Positions 17,225-26,186 of a DNA stretch of 63,257 nucleotides are shown one piece after another (position 1 is the first letter of the stretch; every line of letters begins with the position of its first letter). A model generated the notes under the pieces. The model made no database searches and was not told the origin of the DNA. It saw nothing but the letters and a program-made list of their open reading frames with translations. Position numbers and translations under genes: made by a program. The stretch spans positions 1 through 63,257 of the forward strand of contig CAZXYS010000025.1 of assembly GCA_964645005.1 (NCBI GenBank), in the 5' to 3' direction. This stretch comes from CAZXYS01 sp964645005. GTDB lineage: Bacteria; Bacteroidota; Ignavibacteria; Kapaibacteriales; UBA2268.

Positions 17225-19795
17225 TCATTTCGTAATCACCAATTTTCTCACAGCCACGTAATGCCCCGACCTCATTTTCAGAAAATATGTCCCCGCAGGG
17301 ACATCTGTCAGCTCTACAGGTATGCTGTAGATGCCGGGATCAGTATCCCTGTCAATCAAGGTTTCGAATCTGCTGCCCAGGATGTTCAATAGCTCGATTT
17401 TTGTATGGGAGTCCAATCCCACGGAAAATTCTATCTCGACAGTCTCTCCAGCCGACGGATTAGGAAATATGCTTCGGAGCGAGTAATCATATGGAGAACT
17501 GATCACGGGTCTCAGCTCAGGAGCGCATACTCTAAGCGTTACTTCTTTTATATCAGTATGATAGCATGGAGCAGCAAGAGCAATATCGATGTTTTCAATG
17601 ACGGGGCTGAAATTCATCTCATCCGACAGCAGCACTAAGAAATACAATTTAAGCAGGGTGCGATCCTCTTTGACGAATTCCCCGCCGTCAGCTTCTATGG
17701 ACAGCTTATTAAACACTTCATCAGTTGCTGAATCAGAAATATCGACACTCCAGTTATCCGCCGAAAGCTCTTCATGTTCGACACTATCTTCGAAAATCAT
17801 CCACTTGGACTTGTAAATTATATCCAGATTAAATCTTTCCAGTTCGTAATCTATCCAGTCTTCGGAGCTTATCTTTAACTCCAGCGGGAGCACCTTCCCG
17901 GGCGTAAGAGAATCCCCACTGTCGTAATAGTCAAGTGAAATAGTCACAAAACCTGAACTGTCTGGGTCATAGCTTAGTGTATCCATTACGTAATTCCCCT
18001 CTATATCACTGACTTTGACGACAGCTCGGGCTTTCTTTTCCGGATCGATGACAATTAACTCAAACTTGAATTCATTAAGTGGTTTGTATTGCGGAATCGT
18101 ATCCGACGTCAGCAAATTAAATTCATAATTCTCATTTTCCAGCAATTCGATATTCCTTATGCCGATATCATACTGCCGGGGGTAATCCTCCACACTGCCT
18201 TTAGTGGAATCAACAGTGTTGATGGTGTAATTACCGCAGACCTCGCTAATTACCAGTTCCGGGGGGAGCGTATCGATTTGATTTAAAATATCGAATCCCA
18301 TAGCGGCGGGCCAACCGTAAGAATCATAATTTCCAAAGCCGTAAATATAAGCACCAAACCTAGTATCCCCTTCAATTTTATGGGCGCCTGCAGATGTTCT
18401 CAATTTTGCCCAGTAAAGGTCCGTATCCGGGATCCGGTTATCCAGGAAATCCGGTTCATCCAACCAGACTGGTCTGCCGTCAATGGCAATACTTTTCAAA
18501 TCTGCATGATCAGCGTCACTGGTATCACCTATGGCTATAAGATTCAAATAATGATCCTCCGAGCCGGCTTCTTCGTCAGGTGTTTGAAAAACTGTTTTAT
18601 TAACATACTGCTCTCTGGAAGCAACTATAAGCATAAATGGATCGTAATTCTCACTATTATCCCATTCCGCCGAGTAGGAATACTGCATGAGGAGCACTGG
18701 TTTATCGGCTTCCCATACTGATATACCCCTGATAGACTGATTGTTAGAACCCCAACCAAATTCATTATTAAATTCGAAAAAGTCGCCCGAATTTTGTAGT
18801 GTTCCTTTTTTCTCATCAATTAACTGCCCCGTTTCCGGATCATAATTCTTCACAGACCATTCTGTGTCGTCAAAACCTGCAATTAATCTAAAGAAATCGC
18901 CTTTCCCTTTTCTGTCGAATTCGACGGTGTTATATCTTTTCCCCCAGCTTGATACCGGTGGAAGCATTTCGACAAGATGATCATAACCATTATTACTAAT
19001 ATCAGATGGGACTGTTGTTCTTTGTTGAAAAGATATTAACCCAATAGGTTTGTTTGAGGTTATCCTTGAGCCGGAAAGATCAAATCTGTTTGTTGTCTCA
19101 CCGTTACCAACAACCATATAAGTTTCGCCTTCATCGAGGGTAATATTGAAATTCTCACCTATTTTTCTTCCTCCTTCGGTTGCACCGGCGGATTTCCCTT
19201 TACCTTTCAACTCTATGGATATATTGGTATTATCCTTTGATGCGGCGATTACAAAACCGCCGCCTAATTTTCTTCTTACCGGAAGAAAATCACCTATTAC
19301 TGAATAAATATCATAATAACTCAAATGTATATAATCACTGCCCCAACTCTGAACCGGAATGGCAAGATAACCATCAGAAGTCATTTTCTTAGCGTTCAGA
19401 ACATAGACGGAAATAGAGTCCTCCGAGTAAATATGTATACCCTTTCTTAGTATAGTCTCGCTTTCATATATTTCCCAATGATAATTTTCGTGATTTCTTC
19501 TACCGCTGACAGGATCAGCGAAAGTAGTTATCTCAAGGGCATTGACTCGCTTTGTTACTTTATAGTTATCGGCAGGATACTCAAGAGTTACATCAGTATT
19601 AACATTTGATGTAACATAAATCTCCATCCTCTGGTTCAAGATATAATTTGGGATTTCATTCGGAGGGATTGCTATCCAAAATTCCGTGCCCCGCGAGGAT
19701 TTGCTCATCAATTCATCCAAATTCTTCTTCGCTGATAATGGCTGCAAAGCAACACATATTAACAAACTGATAATGATATAAAATTTCTTTTCCAT
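17225..19795 (-). CDS. T9SS cargo protein with IgGFc-binding-like N-terminal domain
   Basis: 856 residues. A signal peptide (FYIIISLLICVALQPLSA) is followed by SSRGTEFWIAIPPNEI, the usual opening of the IgGFc_binding N-terminal domain (PF17517), and by its repeated signatures such as ISVYVLNAKKMTSDGYLAIP and FVIAASKDNTNISIEL. The middle has Ig-like strands. The end is a T9SS type A domain: SIFPNPSAGETVEIEFSV, LLNILGSRFETL, VPAGTYFLKMRSG, VRKLVITK. It is predicted to be secreted to the cell surface and may bind glycoproteins or matrix. The family name comes from a mucin-like protein, so literal IgG binding should not be assumed. Confidence 0.87.
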   Translation of the reverse strand: MEKKFYIIISLLICVALQPLSAKKNLDELMSKSSRGTEFWIAIPPNEIPNYILNQRMEIYVTSNVNTDVTLEYPADNYKVTKRVNALEITTFADPVSGRRNHENYHWEIYESETILRKGIHIYSEDSISVYVLNAKKMTSDGYLAIPVQSWGSDYIHLSYYDIYSVIGDFLPVRRKLGGGFVIAASKDNTNISIELKGKGKSAGATEGGRKIGENFNITLDEGETYMVVGNGETTNRFDLSGSRITSNKPIGLISFQQRTTVPSDISNNGYDHLVEMLPPVSSWGKRYNTVEFDRKGKGDFFRLIAGFDDTEWSVKNYDPETGQLIDEKKGTLQNSGDFFEFNNEFGWGSNNQSIRGISVWEADKPVLLMQYSYSAEWDNSENYDPFMLIVASREQYVNKTVFQTPDEEAGSEDHYLNLIAIGDTSDADHADLKSIAIDGRPVWLDEPDFLDNRIPDTDLYWAKLRTSAGAHKIEGDTRFGAYIYGFGNYDSYGWPAAMGFDILNQIDTLPPELVISEVCGNYTINTVDSTKGSVEDYPRQYDIGIRNIELLENENYEFNLLTSDTIPQYKPLNEFKFELIVIDPEKKARAVVKVSDIEGNYVMDTLSYDPDSSGFVTISLDYYDSGDSLTPGKVLPLELKISSEDWIDYELERFNLDIIYKSKWMIFEDSVEHEELSADNWSVDISDSATDEVFNKLSIEADGGEFVKEDRTLLKLYFLVLLSDEMNFSPVIENIDIALAAPCYHTDIKEVTLRVCAPELRPVISSPYDYSLRSIFPNPSAGETVEIEFSVGLDSHTKIELLNILGSRFETLIDRDTDPGIYSIPVELTDVPAGTYFLKMRSGHYVAVRKLVITK

Positions 19796-20001
19796 TTTTT
19801 CTTCACTTAAATTGAAAATTAATAGTTGTAATAAGAATTACACTTAAACGAAGATTTTGTTCCACAAATTTATGAAAGAATTTTTTCGAATTCGCCACAA
19901 AACAGTATAGTTAAATCTTTTCGGATTTGAAAATATAAATTTAAACAAAATTGTGGAAAACTTCTTTATGTGTTTAATGATTATTTATAATAATTTTTTG
20001 T

Positions 20002-20009
20002 AAATTTGA
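20002..20009 (+). promoter_or_regulatory. Candidate -7 box for the transketolase operon
   Basis: TAAATTTG fits the Bacteroidota -7 consensus TAnnTTTG, 74 nt before the ATG at 20083. A clear TTG at -33 is not present, so this rests on one box only. Confidence 0.3.
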
Positions 20010-20082
20010 GCAGAATATTAACAAAAATTTCATTAAAAAAAAAATACTTTATTGATAATAATTACAACTGAGACTTAAAATT

Positions 20083-20961
20083 ATGAGTTTAACAGTCGAG
20101 TTCGAACCGGGAACCTTCGAGAACAAAAAACGCTTGCCGTCAGAATTTTCACATATAGCTTTACAACTCCGCAAGGATATAATCAAAAGTCTTGTATTGG
20201 CAAAATCCGGTCATTCAGGCGGTCCGCTGGGCATCGCTGATATAATGTCCATACTGTATTTTGGCGGTTACATGCGCTACAATATTGAAGATCCTGATTG
20301 GTCAGGCAGGGATCGATTCGTTCTCAGTGCCGGACACATGGCACCTGTTCTTTACTCAGCAATGGCAAGAGCGGGCTTTTTCCCTGTCGAAGAACTGAGA
20401 ACATTGAGAAAATTAGGCTCTCGTTTGCAGGGACACCCGGGACGCGATATGCACCTGCCGGGATTGGAAACCTCATCCGGTTCTCTCGGACAGGGTATCT
20501 CTATTGCTCTTGGAATGGCAATGAGTCACAAGTTCGTTGACAAGACCGATCAGAGGGTATTCAGCATTACCGGAGACGGAGAGATGCAGGAAGGCTCCTG
20601 CTGGGAAGCCGCCATGTGCGCGGGCAATTATAAACTGAACAACTTCTGCTGGATAGTGGATAACAATGACTGCCAAATTGACGGTCGTGTCAAGGATGTT
20701 ATGAGCATTTATCCAATTGATGAAAAATTCAAAGCTTTCAATTTCGATGTCATCAACATTGACGGACATAACTTCGAAGAGATAGTAAACGCCCTTGATA
20801 AGTTCATGCAGAACAGTAAAAAAGAAAATGGGAAACCAATGGCTATAGTAGCCAAGACTTATATGGGACACGGTGTATCCTTCATGGCTGACAAATACCA
20901 ATGGCACGGGAAACCGCCCAAAGAGGACGAAGCCATGCAGGCGCTGGAAGAACTAAAGTAG
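20083..20961 (+). CDS. Transketolase, N-terminal (TPP-binding) subunit
   Basis: 292 residues, the length of a split transketolase N-subunit. AKSGHSGGPLGIADIM is the opening motif. The thiamine diphosphate site is GDGEMQEGSCWEAAMCAGNYKLNN, i.e. GDG followed after about 26 residues by NN (VDNNDCQ). HGVSFM and WHGKPP close the domain. With the C-subunit at 21588 it transfers two-carbon ketol units in the non-oxidative pentose phosphate pathway. A lipoprotein gene separates the two subunit genes on the same strand. Confidence 0.95.
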   Translation: MSLTVEFEPGTFENKKRLPSEFSHIALQLRKDIIKSLVLAKSGHSGGPLGIADIMSILYFGGYMRYNIEDPDWSGRDRFVLSAGHMAPVLYSAMARAGFFPVEELRTLRKLGSRLQGHPGRDMHLPGLETSSGSLGQGISIALGMAMSHKFVDKTDQRVFSITGDGEMQEGSCWEAAMCAGNYKLNNFCWIVDNNDCQIDGRVKDVMSIYPIDEKFKAFNFDVINIDGHNFEEIVNALDKFMQNSKKENGKPMAIVAKTYMGHGVSFMADKYQWHGKPPKEDEAMQALEELK

Positions 20962-20985
20962 TATTGTGTAAAAATTGTTAATATC

Positions 20986-21570
20986 ATGTCTTTAACGGCT
21001 TTTAAATATTTTGCACTGTTTATTTTTACCGTTATATTACTAACCGGATGTAACGGCAGCGGCGATGGCGAAAATAAACCCGAAACTGTCTCTGATAAGC
21101 AAAATGAGAAATCTGCCGCCAATACAACATCATCTGAAGAACCCGGGGAAATAACCTTAACCGATGCAGCAAAATTAAAAGATGTCTTACCCCAAAAGAT
21201 CAACGGCTGCAAGGCGTATCCTGCAAGTACAGGCAGTTCGGAGCTATACGCTTCCGCAGCTATAGACTTCGACACCGGCGAACAAGGCTATCTGCATATA
21301 GCTGTTCATGATTACGGACTCCTCGAAAACATCCCCGAAAAGCCCGATTACAGCAGCTTAACCAAACTGCCCAATGCTGAAACAACCGAAATTAATTATC
21401 TGGGGCAAAGAGGATACAAGATCTGGAATGCGGAGAAAAGATTCGGCAAATTGTATATGATCGTTAACGACAGATTCACCGTTCAGGTCGAAGCCGAAAA
21501 AATTCCCGAAGAAGCAGGCTCACTGATGGATATTCTTAGAAAAATTGAAATAAAGAAATTATCGAAATAA
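20986..21570 (+). CDS. Lipoprotein of unknown function inside the transketolase operon
   Basis: 194 residues. LFIFTVILLTGC gives a lipobox with Cys22 as the lipidation site. A low-complexity Glu/Lys/Asn linker follows, then a compact domain from about residue 60 (ITLTDAAKLKDVLPQKINGCKAYPAS) with later strands GYLHIAVHDYGLL and YLGQRGYKIWNAEKRFGKLYMIVNDRFTVQVEA. The closing part resembles small periplasmic domains that read as stress or transport accessory proteins, but I do not recognise the family. It starts 24 nt after the N-subunit stop and ends 17 nt before the C-subunit start, so it is probably co-transcribed with both. Confidence 0.75.
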   Translation: MSLTAFKYFALFIFTVILLTGCNGSGDGENKPETVSDKQNEKSAANTTSSEEPGEITLTDAAKLKDVLPQKINGCKAYPASTGSSELYASAAIDFDTGEQGYLHIAVHDYGLLENIPEKPDYSSLTKLPNAETTEINYLGQRGYKIWNAEKRFGKLYMIVNDRFTVQVEAEKIPEEAGSLMDILRKIEIKKLSK

Positions 21571-21587
21571 TAAAACTAAGTAAGAGT

Positions 21588-22625
21588 ATGTTTACAAATG
21601 GAAACCGGAATAAACAAGTAATGGAGAAATTTGAATTACAGGGCAAAATGCCCACCAGACACGGATTCGGACACGCACTTGTTGAATTAGGCGAAAAATA
21701 TGAAAATGTTGTCGTACTTGGCGGCGATATAACCGGCTCTGTTATGACATCTTTTTTCAAGGAAAAGTTCCCGGAAAGATTTTTCTCTATAGGTATTGCG
21801 GAAGCTAATGCCACTACGGTAGCTGCCGGCTTCGCCCTTTCAGGGAAGATACCCTTTTTTGCAAGCTACAGCGCATTCGCAGCATTCAGAAATTCCGATC
21901 AGTTAAGAGTATCTGTCTGCTATAACGAAGCAAATGTCAAGATCGGCGGTGGTCATTCGGGAATTACCGTAGGTCCCGACGGTGCTACTCACCAGTCCCT
22001 CGAAGAGATCGCATATCTGCGTACTTTGCCCAATATGACCCTCATCGTTCCCTGCGATTACCTCGAAGCAAAAAAGGCAACCATAGCCGTCGGCGAAATG
22101 ACAGGTCCCGCTTATGTCAGATTCGGTCGTTCAAAAGTACCCATGTTCACCACAGAAGTCACCCCTTTCGAAATTGGCAAAGCGCAGGTCTTCCGCGAAG
22201 GAAATGATGTTGCAATCGTCGCCTGCGGAATTGAAGTCTGGGAAGCACTGCTCGCTGCGGAAGAACTCGACAAACAGCACGGAATCAAAGCACGCGTCAT
22301 TAATAATCCATCGATAAAACCAATCGACGTGAAAACACTTGTCACGGCTGCTCAGGAATGCGGCGCAATTGTAACGGCAGAAGAGCATCAGGTCCACGGC
22401 GGCTTGGGCTCCGCAGTGTCTGAAGTATTAGTGAAGAATTATCCTGCTCCGATGGAATTTGTCGGCATGCCCGACCGTTTCGGCGAAAGCGGCGAACCGG
22501 AAGAGCTCATGAAGCACTTTGGAATGACATGGGAGACTATATACGCCGCCTCTTTGAAAGCTATGGAAAGAAAAGATAAAGGCTTTACAGGACTTAGAGA
22601 AATAAAAGATATTCCAAAATATTGA
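21588..22625 (+). CDS. Transketolase, C-terminal subunit
   Basis: 345 residues. The pyrimidine-binding domain contains FSIGIAEANATTVAAGFALSG, with the Glu that activates the thiamine ring, and FASYSAFAAFRNSDQLR. GGGHSGITVGPDGATHQSLEEIA is the next family block. The C-terminal domain ends with ITAEEHQVHGGLGSAV-like AIVTAEEHQVHGGLG. The ATG at 21621 (MEKFELQGKMPTRHGF) is an equally good start that would shorten the protein by 11 residues. It pairs with the N-subunit at 20083. Confidence 0.94.
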   Translation: MFTNGNRNKQVMEKFELQGKMPTRHGFGHALVELGEKYENVVVLGGDITGSVMTSFFKEKFPERFFSIGIAEANATTVAAGFALSGKIPFFASYSAFAAFRNSDQLRVSVCYNEANVKIGGGHSGITVGPDGATHQSLEEIAYLRTLPNMTLIVPCDYLEAKKATIAVGEMTGPAYVRFGRSKVPMFTTEVTPFEIGKAQVFREGNDVAIVACGIEVWEALLAAEELDKQHGIKARVINNPSIKPIDVKTLVTAAQECGAIVTAEEHQVHGGLGSAVSEVLVKNYPAPMEFVGMPDRFGESGEPEELMKHFGMTWETIYAASLKAMERKDKGFTGLREIKDIPKY

Positions 22626-22659
22626 TTGGCGCAATATAATATTAGTTATTTGACATTTA

Positions 22660-22688
22660 AGGCAGTTACAAAAAACTGTCTTTTTTTT
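22660..22688 (+). terminator. Rho-independent terminator of the transketolase operon
   Basis: A GGCAGTT/AACTGTC stem with one G-U pair and a seven-base A-rich loop (ACAAAA) is followed by T8, 35 nt after the C-subunit stop. Confidence 0.85.
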
Positions 22689-22846
22689 CATATATTTTCC
22701 GGTGATTCGTTTTAAAATAATATAGTATCTTGTATTTATTAACATTAATGTTAAATTATAAACAATAGTAATTAATAATTTATTAACTATCCCTGCCGTT
22801 TGAAAAATTGATGAAAACGGAAAGGGAATGATAGTCAGGCAGTAAA

Positions 22847-24340
22847 ATGAAATACTTAATATATATAATAGCAGCAATAATTATGTTATCAAATTCAACA
22901 GCACAAGACGCACTGAATACCAGAGAGATCACACATCGTCCGGCAACGGCAGCGGGGGCATTTTACCCTAAAAATCCTGATACTTTAAAAGCTATGATCG
23001 AAGAATTTTTGGAGAAAAGCCCCAAAGGTGTAGATTTTGATCGGGTTTACGGTTTAGTATCACCCCACGCAGGTTATATCTTCAGCGGCTGGGTTGCTGC
23101 CAAAGCATATAAACATGTGGAAGGCAGAGAATATGACGCTGTCATCATAATAGGTCCAAGCCATTACAAAGCTTTCCAGGGAGCTTCCGTATTCAACGGC
23201 GATGCTTATGCCACACCTCTTGGAGATGTAAAGCTCGATGTGGAACTTGCAGCCGAAATCGCCAAAAGCAAAGAAAAAGTCTCACTCTCACTCGACGGGC
23301 ATGAATGGGACAGCCAGAGAAGCGAGCACTCGATTGAAGTTCAACTGCCTTTTATTCAGATTGTCCTGCCGGAAATCCCTATTGTCCCTGTATGCATGGG
23401 CTCACAGGACAGTCAGACAATCGATGATCTGGTGCAGTCAATAGTTAAAGCTGTTAAAAGACAGGACAAGAAAGTACTTATTGCAGCAAGTACTGATCTC
23501 TCACATTTCCACAATAACAAAGAAGCCAAAACAATTGACAGGAAGTTTGTAAATTCTTTTGGCAGATATGATTATTTCAAATTAGGCAACGACCTGGCTA
23601 CAAAAAAATGCGAAGCCTGCGGCGGCGGACCGGTCATTGCAGCTATGATCGCCGCCGAACAACTCGGCGCAAACAACTCGGAATTCCTGCAATATTCCAC
23701 CTCCGGTGAATCCCCTTACGCCGATGTTGGTAAAAACAGAGTTGTAGGCTACATGAGCGGTTTAATGGTCGAAAGCGGCAGAAGTTCATTCGGCGATTTT
23801 CCCCAATTTACTGAAGAAGAAGAGAAAATTCTTAAAGATATTGCATTGAATGGCATGAAAGAGGGAATGACAGGAAAGCAGCAGCATTCAGTAGAATATG
23901 TACCTATGAGTTTAGGTCAGGACTTTGCAGCATTTGTAACAATGAAGAAAAATGGCGAACTTCGCGGCTGTATGGGGCATACCGTTGCCTCTCAATCACT
24001 TGTAAAAGAGGTTTATGAGTCTGCGAAGATGGCTGCTACAAGAGATCCCCGCTTCGACAAACTGAAAAAAGATGAACTTGATGATATTAATTTCGAGATT
24101 ACAATTTTGTCACGTTTCAAGCGTGTTTACAGTCCTGACAATATAGAGATAGGCAAGGACGGAGTCTATCTGCGGGTGGGTAAGAATTCAGGTCTATTTC
24201 TGCCGCAGGTGGCAACGGAAAATGACTGGGATCTAAAAACCTATATGCAAATGCTCAGCAGAAAAGCAGGACTTTCCACAGACGCCTATCTAGAACCAAA
24301 CGCGCAATTGTATAAATTCAGGGCTATTATAATCAAGTGA
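22847..24340 (+). CDS. Exported Memo-AMMECR1 fusion (AmmeMemoRadiSam proteins B and A)
   Basis: 497 residues. Residues 1-20 look like a signal peptide (YLIYIIAAIIMLSNSTAQ). Residues 28-300 are a Memo domain: RPATAAGAFYP, the metal/active-site region VSPHAGYIFSG, IIIGPSHYKAF, SEHSIEVQLPF and ASTDLSHF. Residues 325-497 are AMMECR1: KNGELRGCMGH, KMAATRDPRF, the strand FEITILSRFK, and GLFLPQVATEN. Memo and AMMECR1 usually come as separate genes beside a radical SAM gene; no such gene is adjacent here. The export signal is unusual for a metal/redox enzyme. The exact reaction is unknown to me. It lies four bases ahead of the cca gene. Confidence 0.9.
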   Translation: MKYLIYIIAAIIMLSNSTAQDALNTREITHRPATAAGAFYPKNPDTLKAMIEEFLEKSPKGVDFDRVYGLVSPHAGYIFSGWVAAKAYKHVEGREYDAVIIIGPSHYKAFQGASVFNGDAYATPLGDVKLDVELAAEIAKSKEKVSLSLDGHEWDSQRSEHSIEVQLPFIQIVLPEIPIVPVCMGSQDSQTIDDLVQSIVKAVKRQDKKVLIAASTDLSHFHNNKEAKTIDRKFVNSFGRYDYFKLGNDLATKKCEACGGGPVIAAMIAAEQLGANNSEFLQYSTSGESPYADVGKNRVVGYMSGLMVESGRSSFGDFPQFTEEEEKILKDIALNGMKEGMTGKQQHSVEYVPMSLGQDFAAFVTMKKNGELRGCMGHTVASQSLVKEVYESAKMAATRDPRFDKLKKDELDDINFEITILSRFKRVYSPDNIEIGKDGVYLRVGKNSGLFLPQVATENDWDLKTYMQMLSRKAGLSTDAYLEPNAQLYKFRAIIIK

Positions 24341-24344
24341 GTTT

Positions 24345-25856
24345 ATGAAGGCAAAGAAACCAAGAAAGAGAATTTCAGGCAGAAGAGAAGTAGTTACTAC
24401 CGTTAGAAATTTCAGAGATAGAATCGTTATCGATGAATATATTCTCAGGAAAATTGGCAGTATTGCAGATGAATTAGGGGTTGAAGTTTATGCAGTTGGC
24501 GGATATGTCCGCGATTATTACCTGAAGAGAGAACGTACCGACTTCGACTGCACCGTCGTAGGCGACTCTATCTCATTTGCTAAAGAGGTAGCGAAAAGAT
24601 TAAAATCCAAAGCGGTTGTCTACGAACGCTTCCGAACGGCAATGGTCCCCGACGGCGACAGAAATATAGAATTTGTCGGCACCCGCAAGGAAGAGTACAA
24701 GAAGAATTCCCGTAAACCCATAGTAACAGAGGGAAATCTAATCGACGACCTCCGACGCCGTGATTTTACTATCAACGCAATGGCAGCCTGCCTCAACAAG
24801 AAATACATGGGACAGGTCATAGATCATTTCGGCGGATTCACTGATTTGAACAAAAGAATTCTCCGAACGCCCGTCGACCCCGAGACAACCTTCAGCGACG
24901 ATCCCCTTCGAATGATGCGCGCTGCCCGATTCGCAGCCCAGCTCAGGTTCAATGTCGACCCAAAATGCATCGACGCCATAAGCAAAATGAATGACCGCAT
25001 AAAGATCATCTCTCAAGAAAGAATATCCGACGAATTCCTGAAAATGCTAAAAGCACCCAAGCCAAGCATAGGTCTGAACATCCTCTACGACACAGGTCTG
25101 CTGAAGACAATCTTCCCCGAGTTGAACGAACTCGCCGGCGTAGAGATAGTCGAGGAAGGCGGCAAGGAATACGCCCACAAAGACGTCCTCCGCCATTCCA
25201 TGAAAGTCGTCGACAATGTCGCCAGGACCTCCGACAATGTCTGGCTGCGCTTTGCCGCGCTGGTTCACGACATCGCCAAACCCAAGACCAAGAAATTCGT
25301 CGAAGGCGCCGGCTGGACTTTCCACGGGCATGAAGAGAAGGGCGCCCGCTGGATGGAGAAGCTCTTCCGCCGGATGAAATTCCCCATGGAACACCTCCCT
25401 TACGTCGAGACCCTCGTGCGCCTGCACCAGCGACCCATGGCGCTCGTTGACGAGGAAGTGACCGATTCCGCCGTACGCCGCCTTGCATTCCACGCAGGCG
25501 AAGCCCTCGAAGACCTATTCAAGCTCTGCCGTGCGGACATCACCACGAAAAACCCCGGCAAATCCGCCAAATACATGTACAATTACGACCACGTCGCCCA
25601 GAAAGTAATGGAAGTCCAGGAAAAGGACCGCCTGCGCGAATTCCAGTCCCCGGTCCGCGGCGAAGAGATAATGGAAATTTGCGAATTGCCGCCCTCAAAA
25701 GCCGTCGGCTACATCAAAACGCAGATCGAGGAAGCCATCCTCGACGGCATCATCCCCAACGAATACGGCGCCGCCAAAGAATACTTCTTAGAGCACAAAG
25801 ACAAATGGCTAAAGCAGGCAAAGAAAAAGGGGTATATGAAGAATAGATCAGATTAA
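24345..25856 (+). CDS. cca: CCA-adding tRNA nucleotidyltransferase with HD domain
   Basis: 503 residues. The class II nucleotidyltransferase head has VYAVGGYVRDY and the metal-binding DFD (residues 66-68, in RTDFDCTVVG). RRRDFTINAMA and DPLRMMRAARFAAQL are the template-reading neck motifs. An HD domain follows (RFAALVHDIAKPKTKKF, then HGHEEKGARW), giving possible phosphohydrolase activity on the 2',3'-cyclic end. It matures or repairs tRNA 3' ends. The second half (25.0-25.85 kb) is clearly richer in G+C than the first half. It starts four bases after the Memo-AMMECR1 stop. Confidence 0.94.
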   Translation: MKAKKPRKRISGRREVVTTVRNFRDRIVIDEYILRKIGSIADELGVEVYAVGGYVRDYYLKRERTDFDCTVVGDSISFAKEVAKRLKSKAVVYERFRTAMVPDGDRNIEFVGTRKEEYKKNSRKPIVTEGNLIDDLRRRDFTINAMAACLNKKYMGQVIDHFGGFTDLNKRILRTPVDPETTFSDDPLRMMRAARFAAQLRFNVDPKCIDAISKMNDRIKIISQERISDEFLKMLKAPKPSIGLNILYDTGLLKTIFPELNELAGVEIVEEGGKEYAHKDVLRHSMKVVDNVARTSDNVWLRFAALVHDIAKPKTKKFVEGAGWTFHGHEEKGARWMEKLFRRMKFPMEHLPYVETLVRLHQRPMALVDEEVTDSAVRRLAFHAGEALEDLFKLCRADITTKNPGKSAKYMYNYDHVAQKVMEVQEKDRLREFQSPVRGEEIMEICELPPSKAVGYIKTQIEEAILDGIIPNEYGAAKEYFLEHKDKWLKQAKKKGYMKNRSD

Positions 25857-25933
25857 ACAAACAAGGTTATTTTAGGATATTGCCGTTTTCATCCATTTTA
25901 TTTACTATAATTTATAAACCAATAATTGAAAAA

Positions 25934-25976
25934 ACTTAAAAAAAATTTTGAAGTCTTTTTTTTTTTTTTTTAGTTT
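25934..25976 (+). terminator. Probable terminator after cca
   Basis: An A-rich imperfect stem (ACTTAAAA with TTTTGAAGT) is followed by a 16-base T run. The stem is weak, so termination efficiency is doubtful. Confidence 0.45.
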
Positions 25977-26060
25977 AGAATCCATTGTTAATTGTTTTGT
26001 TTTTTTAGGAGATTTTGTCTTAGATTTAATACATGGAATTTATTTAATAATATCTTCATA

Positions 26061-26139
26061 ACTTTGTTGAATAATACAACAAATTCTAATATCCGGTTTT
26101 TGGAATTAATATGTATTAATTCAACAAAGTAAACCGGAT
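26061..26139 (+). promoter_or_regulatory. Nested, mutually exclusive hairpins upstream of a lipoprotein gene
   Basis: Five perfect complementary pairs overlap here. ACTTTGTTGAAT (26061-26072) pairs with ATTCAACAAAGT (26119-26130). TTTGTTG (26063) can instead pair locally with CAACAAA (26077-26083). GAATTAATA (26103) pairs with TATTAATTC (26114-26122). ATCCGGTTT (26091-26099) pairs with AAACCGGAT (26131-26139). The strand at 26119-26130 can join either of two stems, so the region can switch folds. It lies 48 nt before the ATG at 26187. Confidence 0.5.
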
Positions 26140-26186
26140 TTGAAGATATATATTGTATTATTAACTTTTTATAAAAGGAGTTTGTT

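Noticed and set aside
25006..25493. Two long minus-strand frames inside cca (160 and 148 codons)
   Set aside because: They are Arg/Gly-rich shadows of a GC-rich coding strand; the plus strand has clear CCA-enzyme motifs across the same bases.
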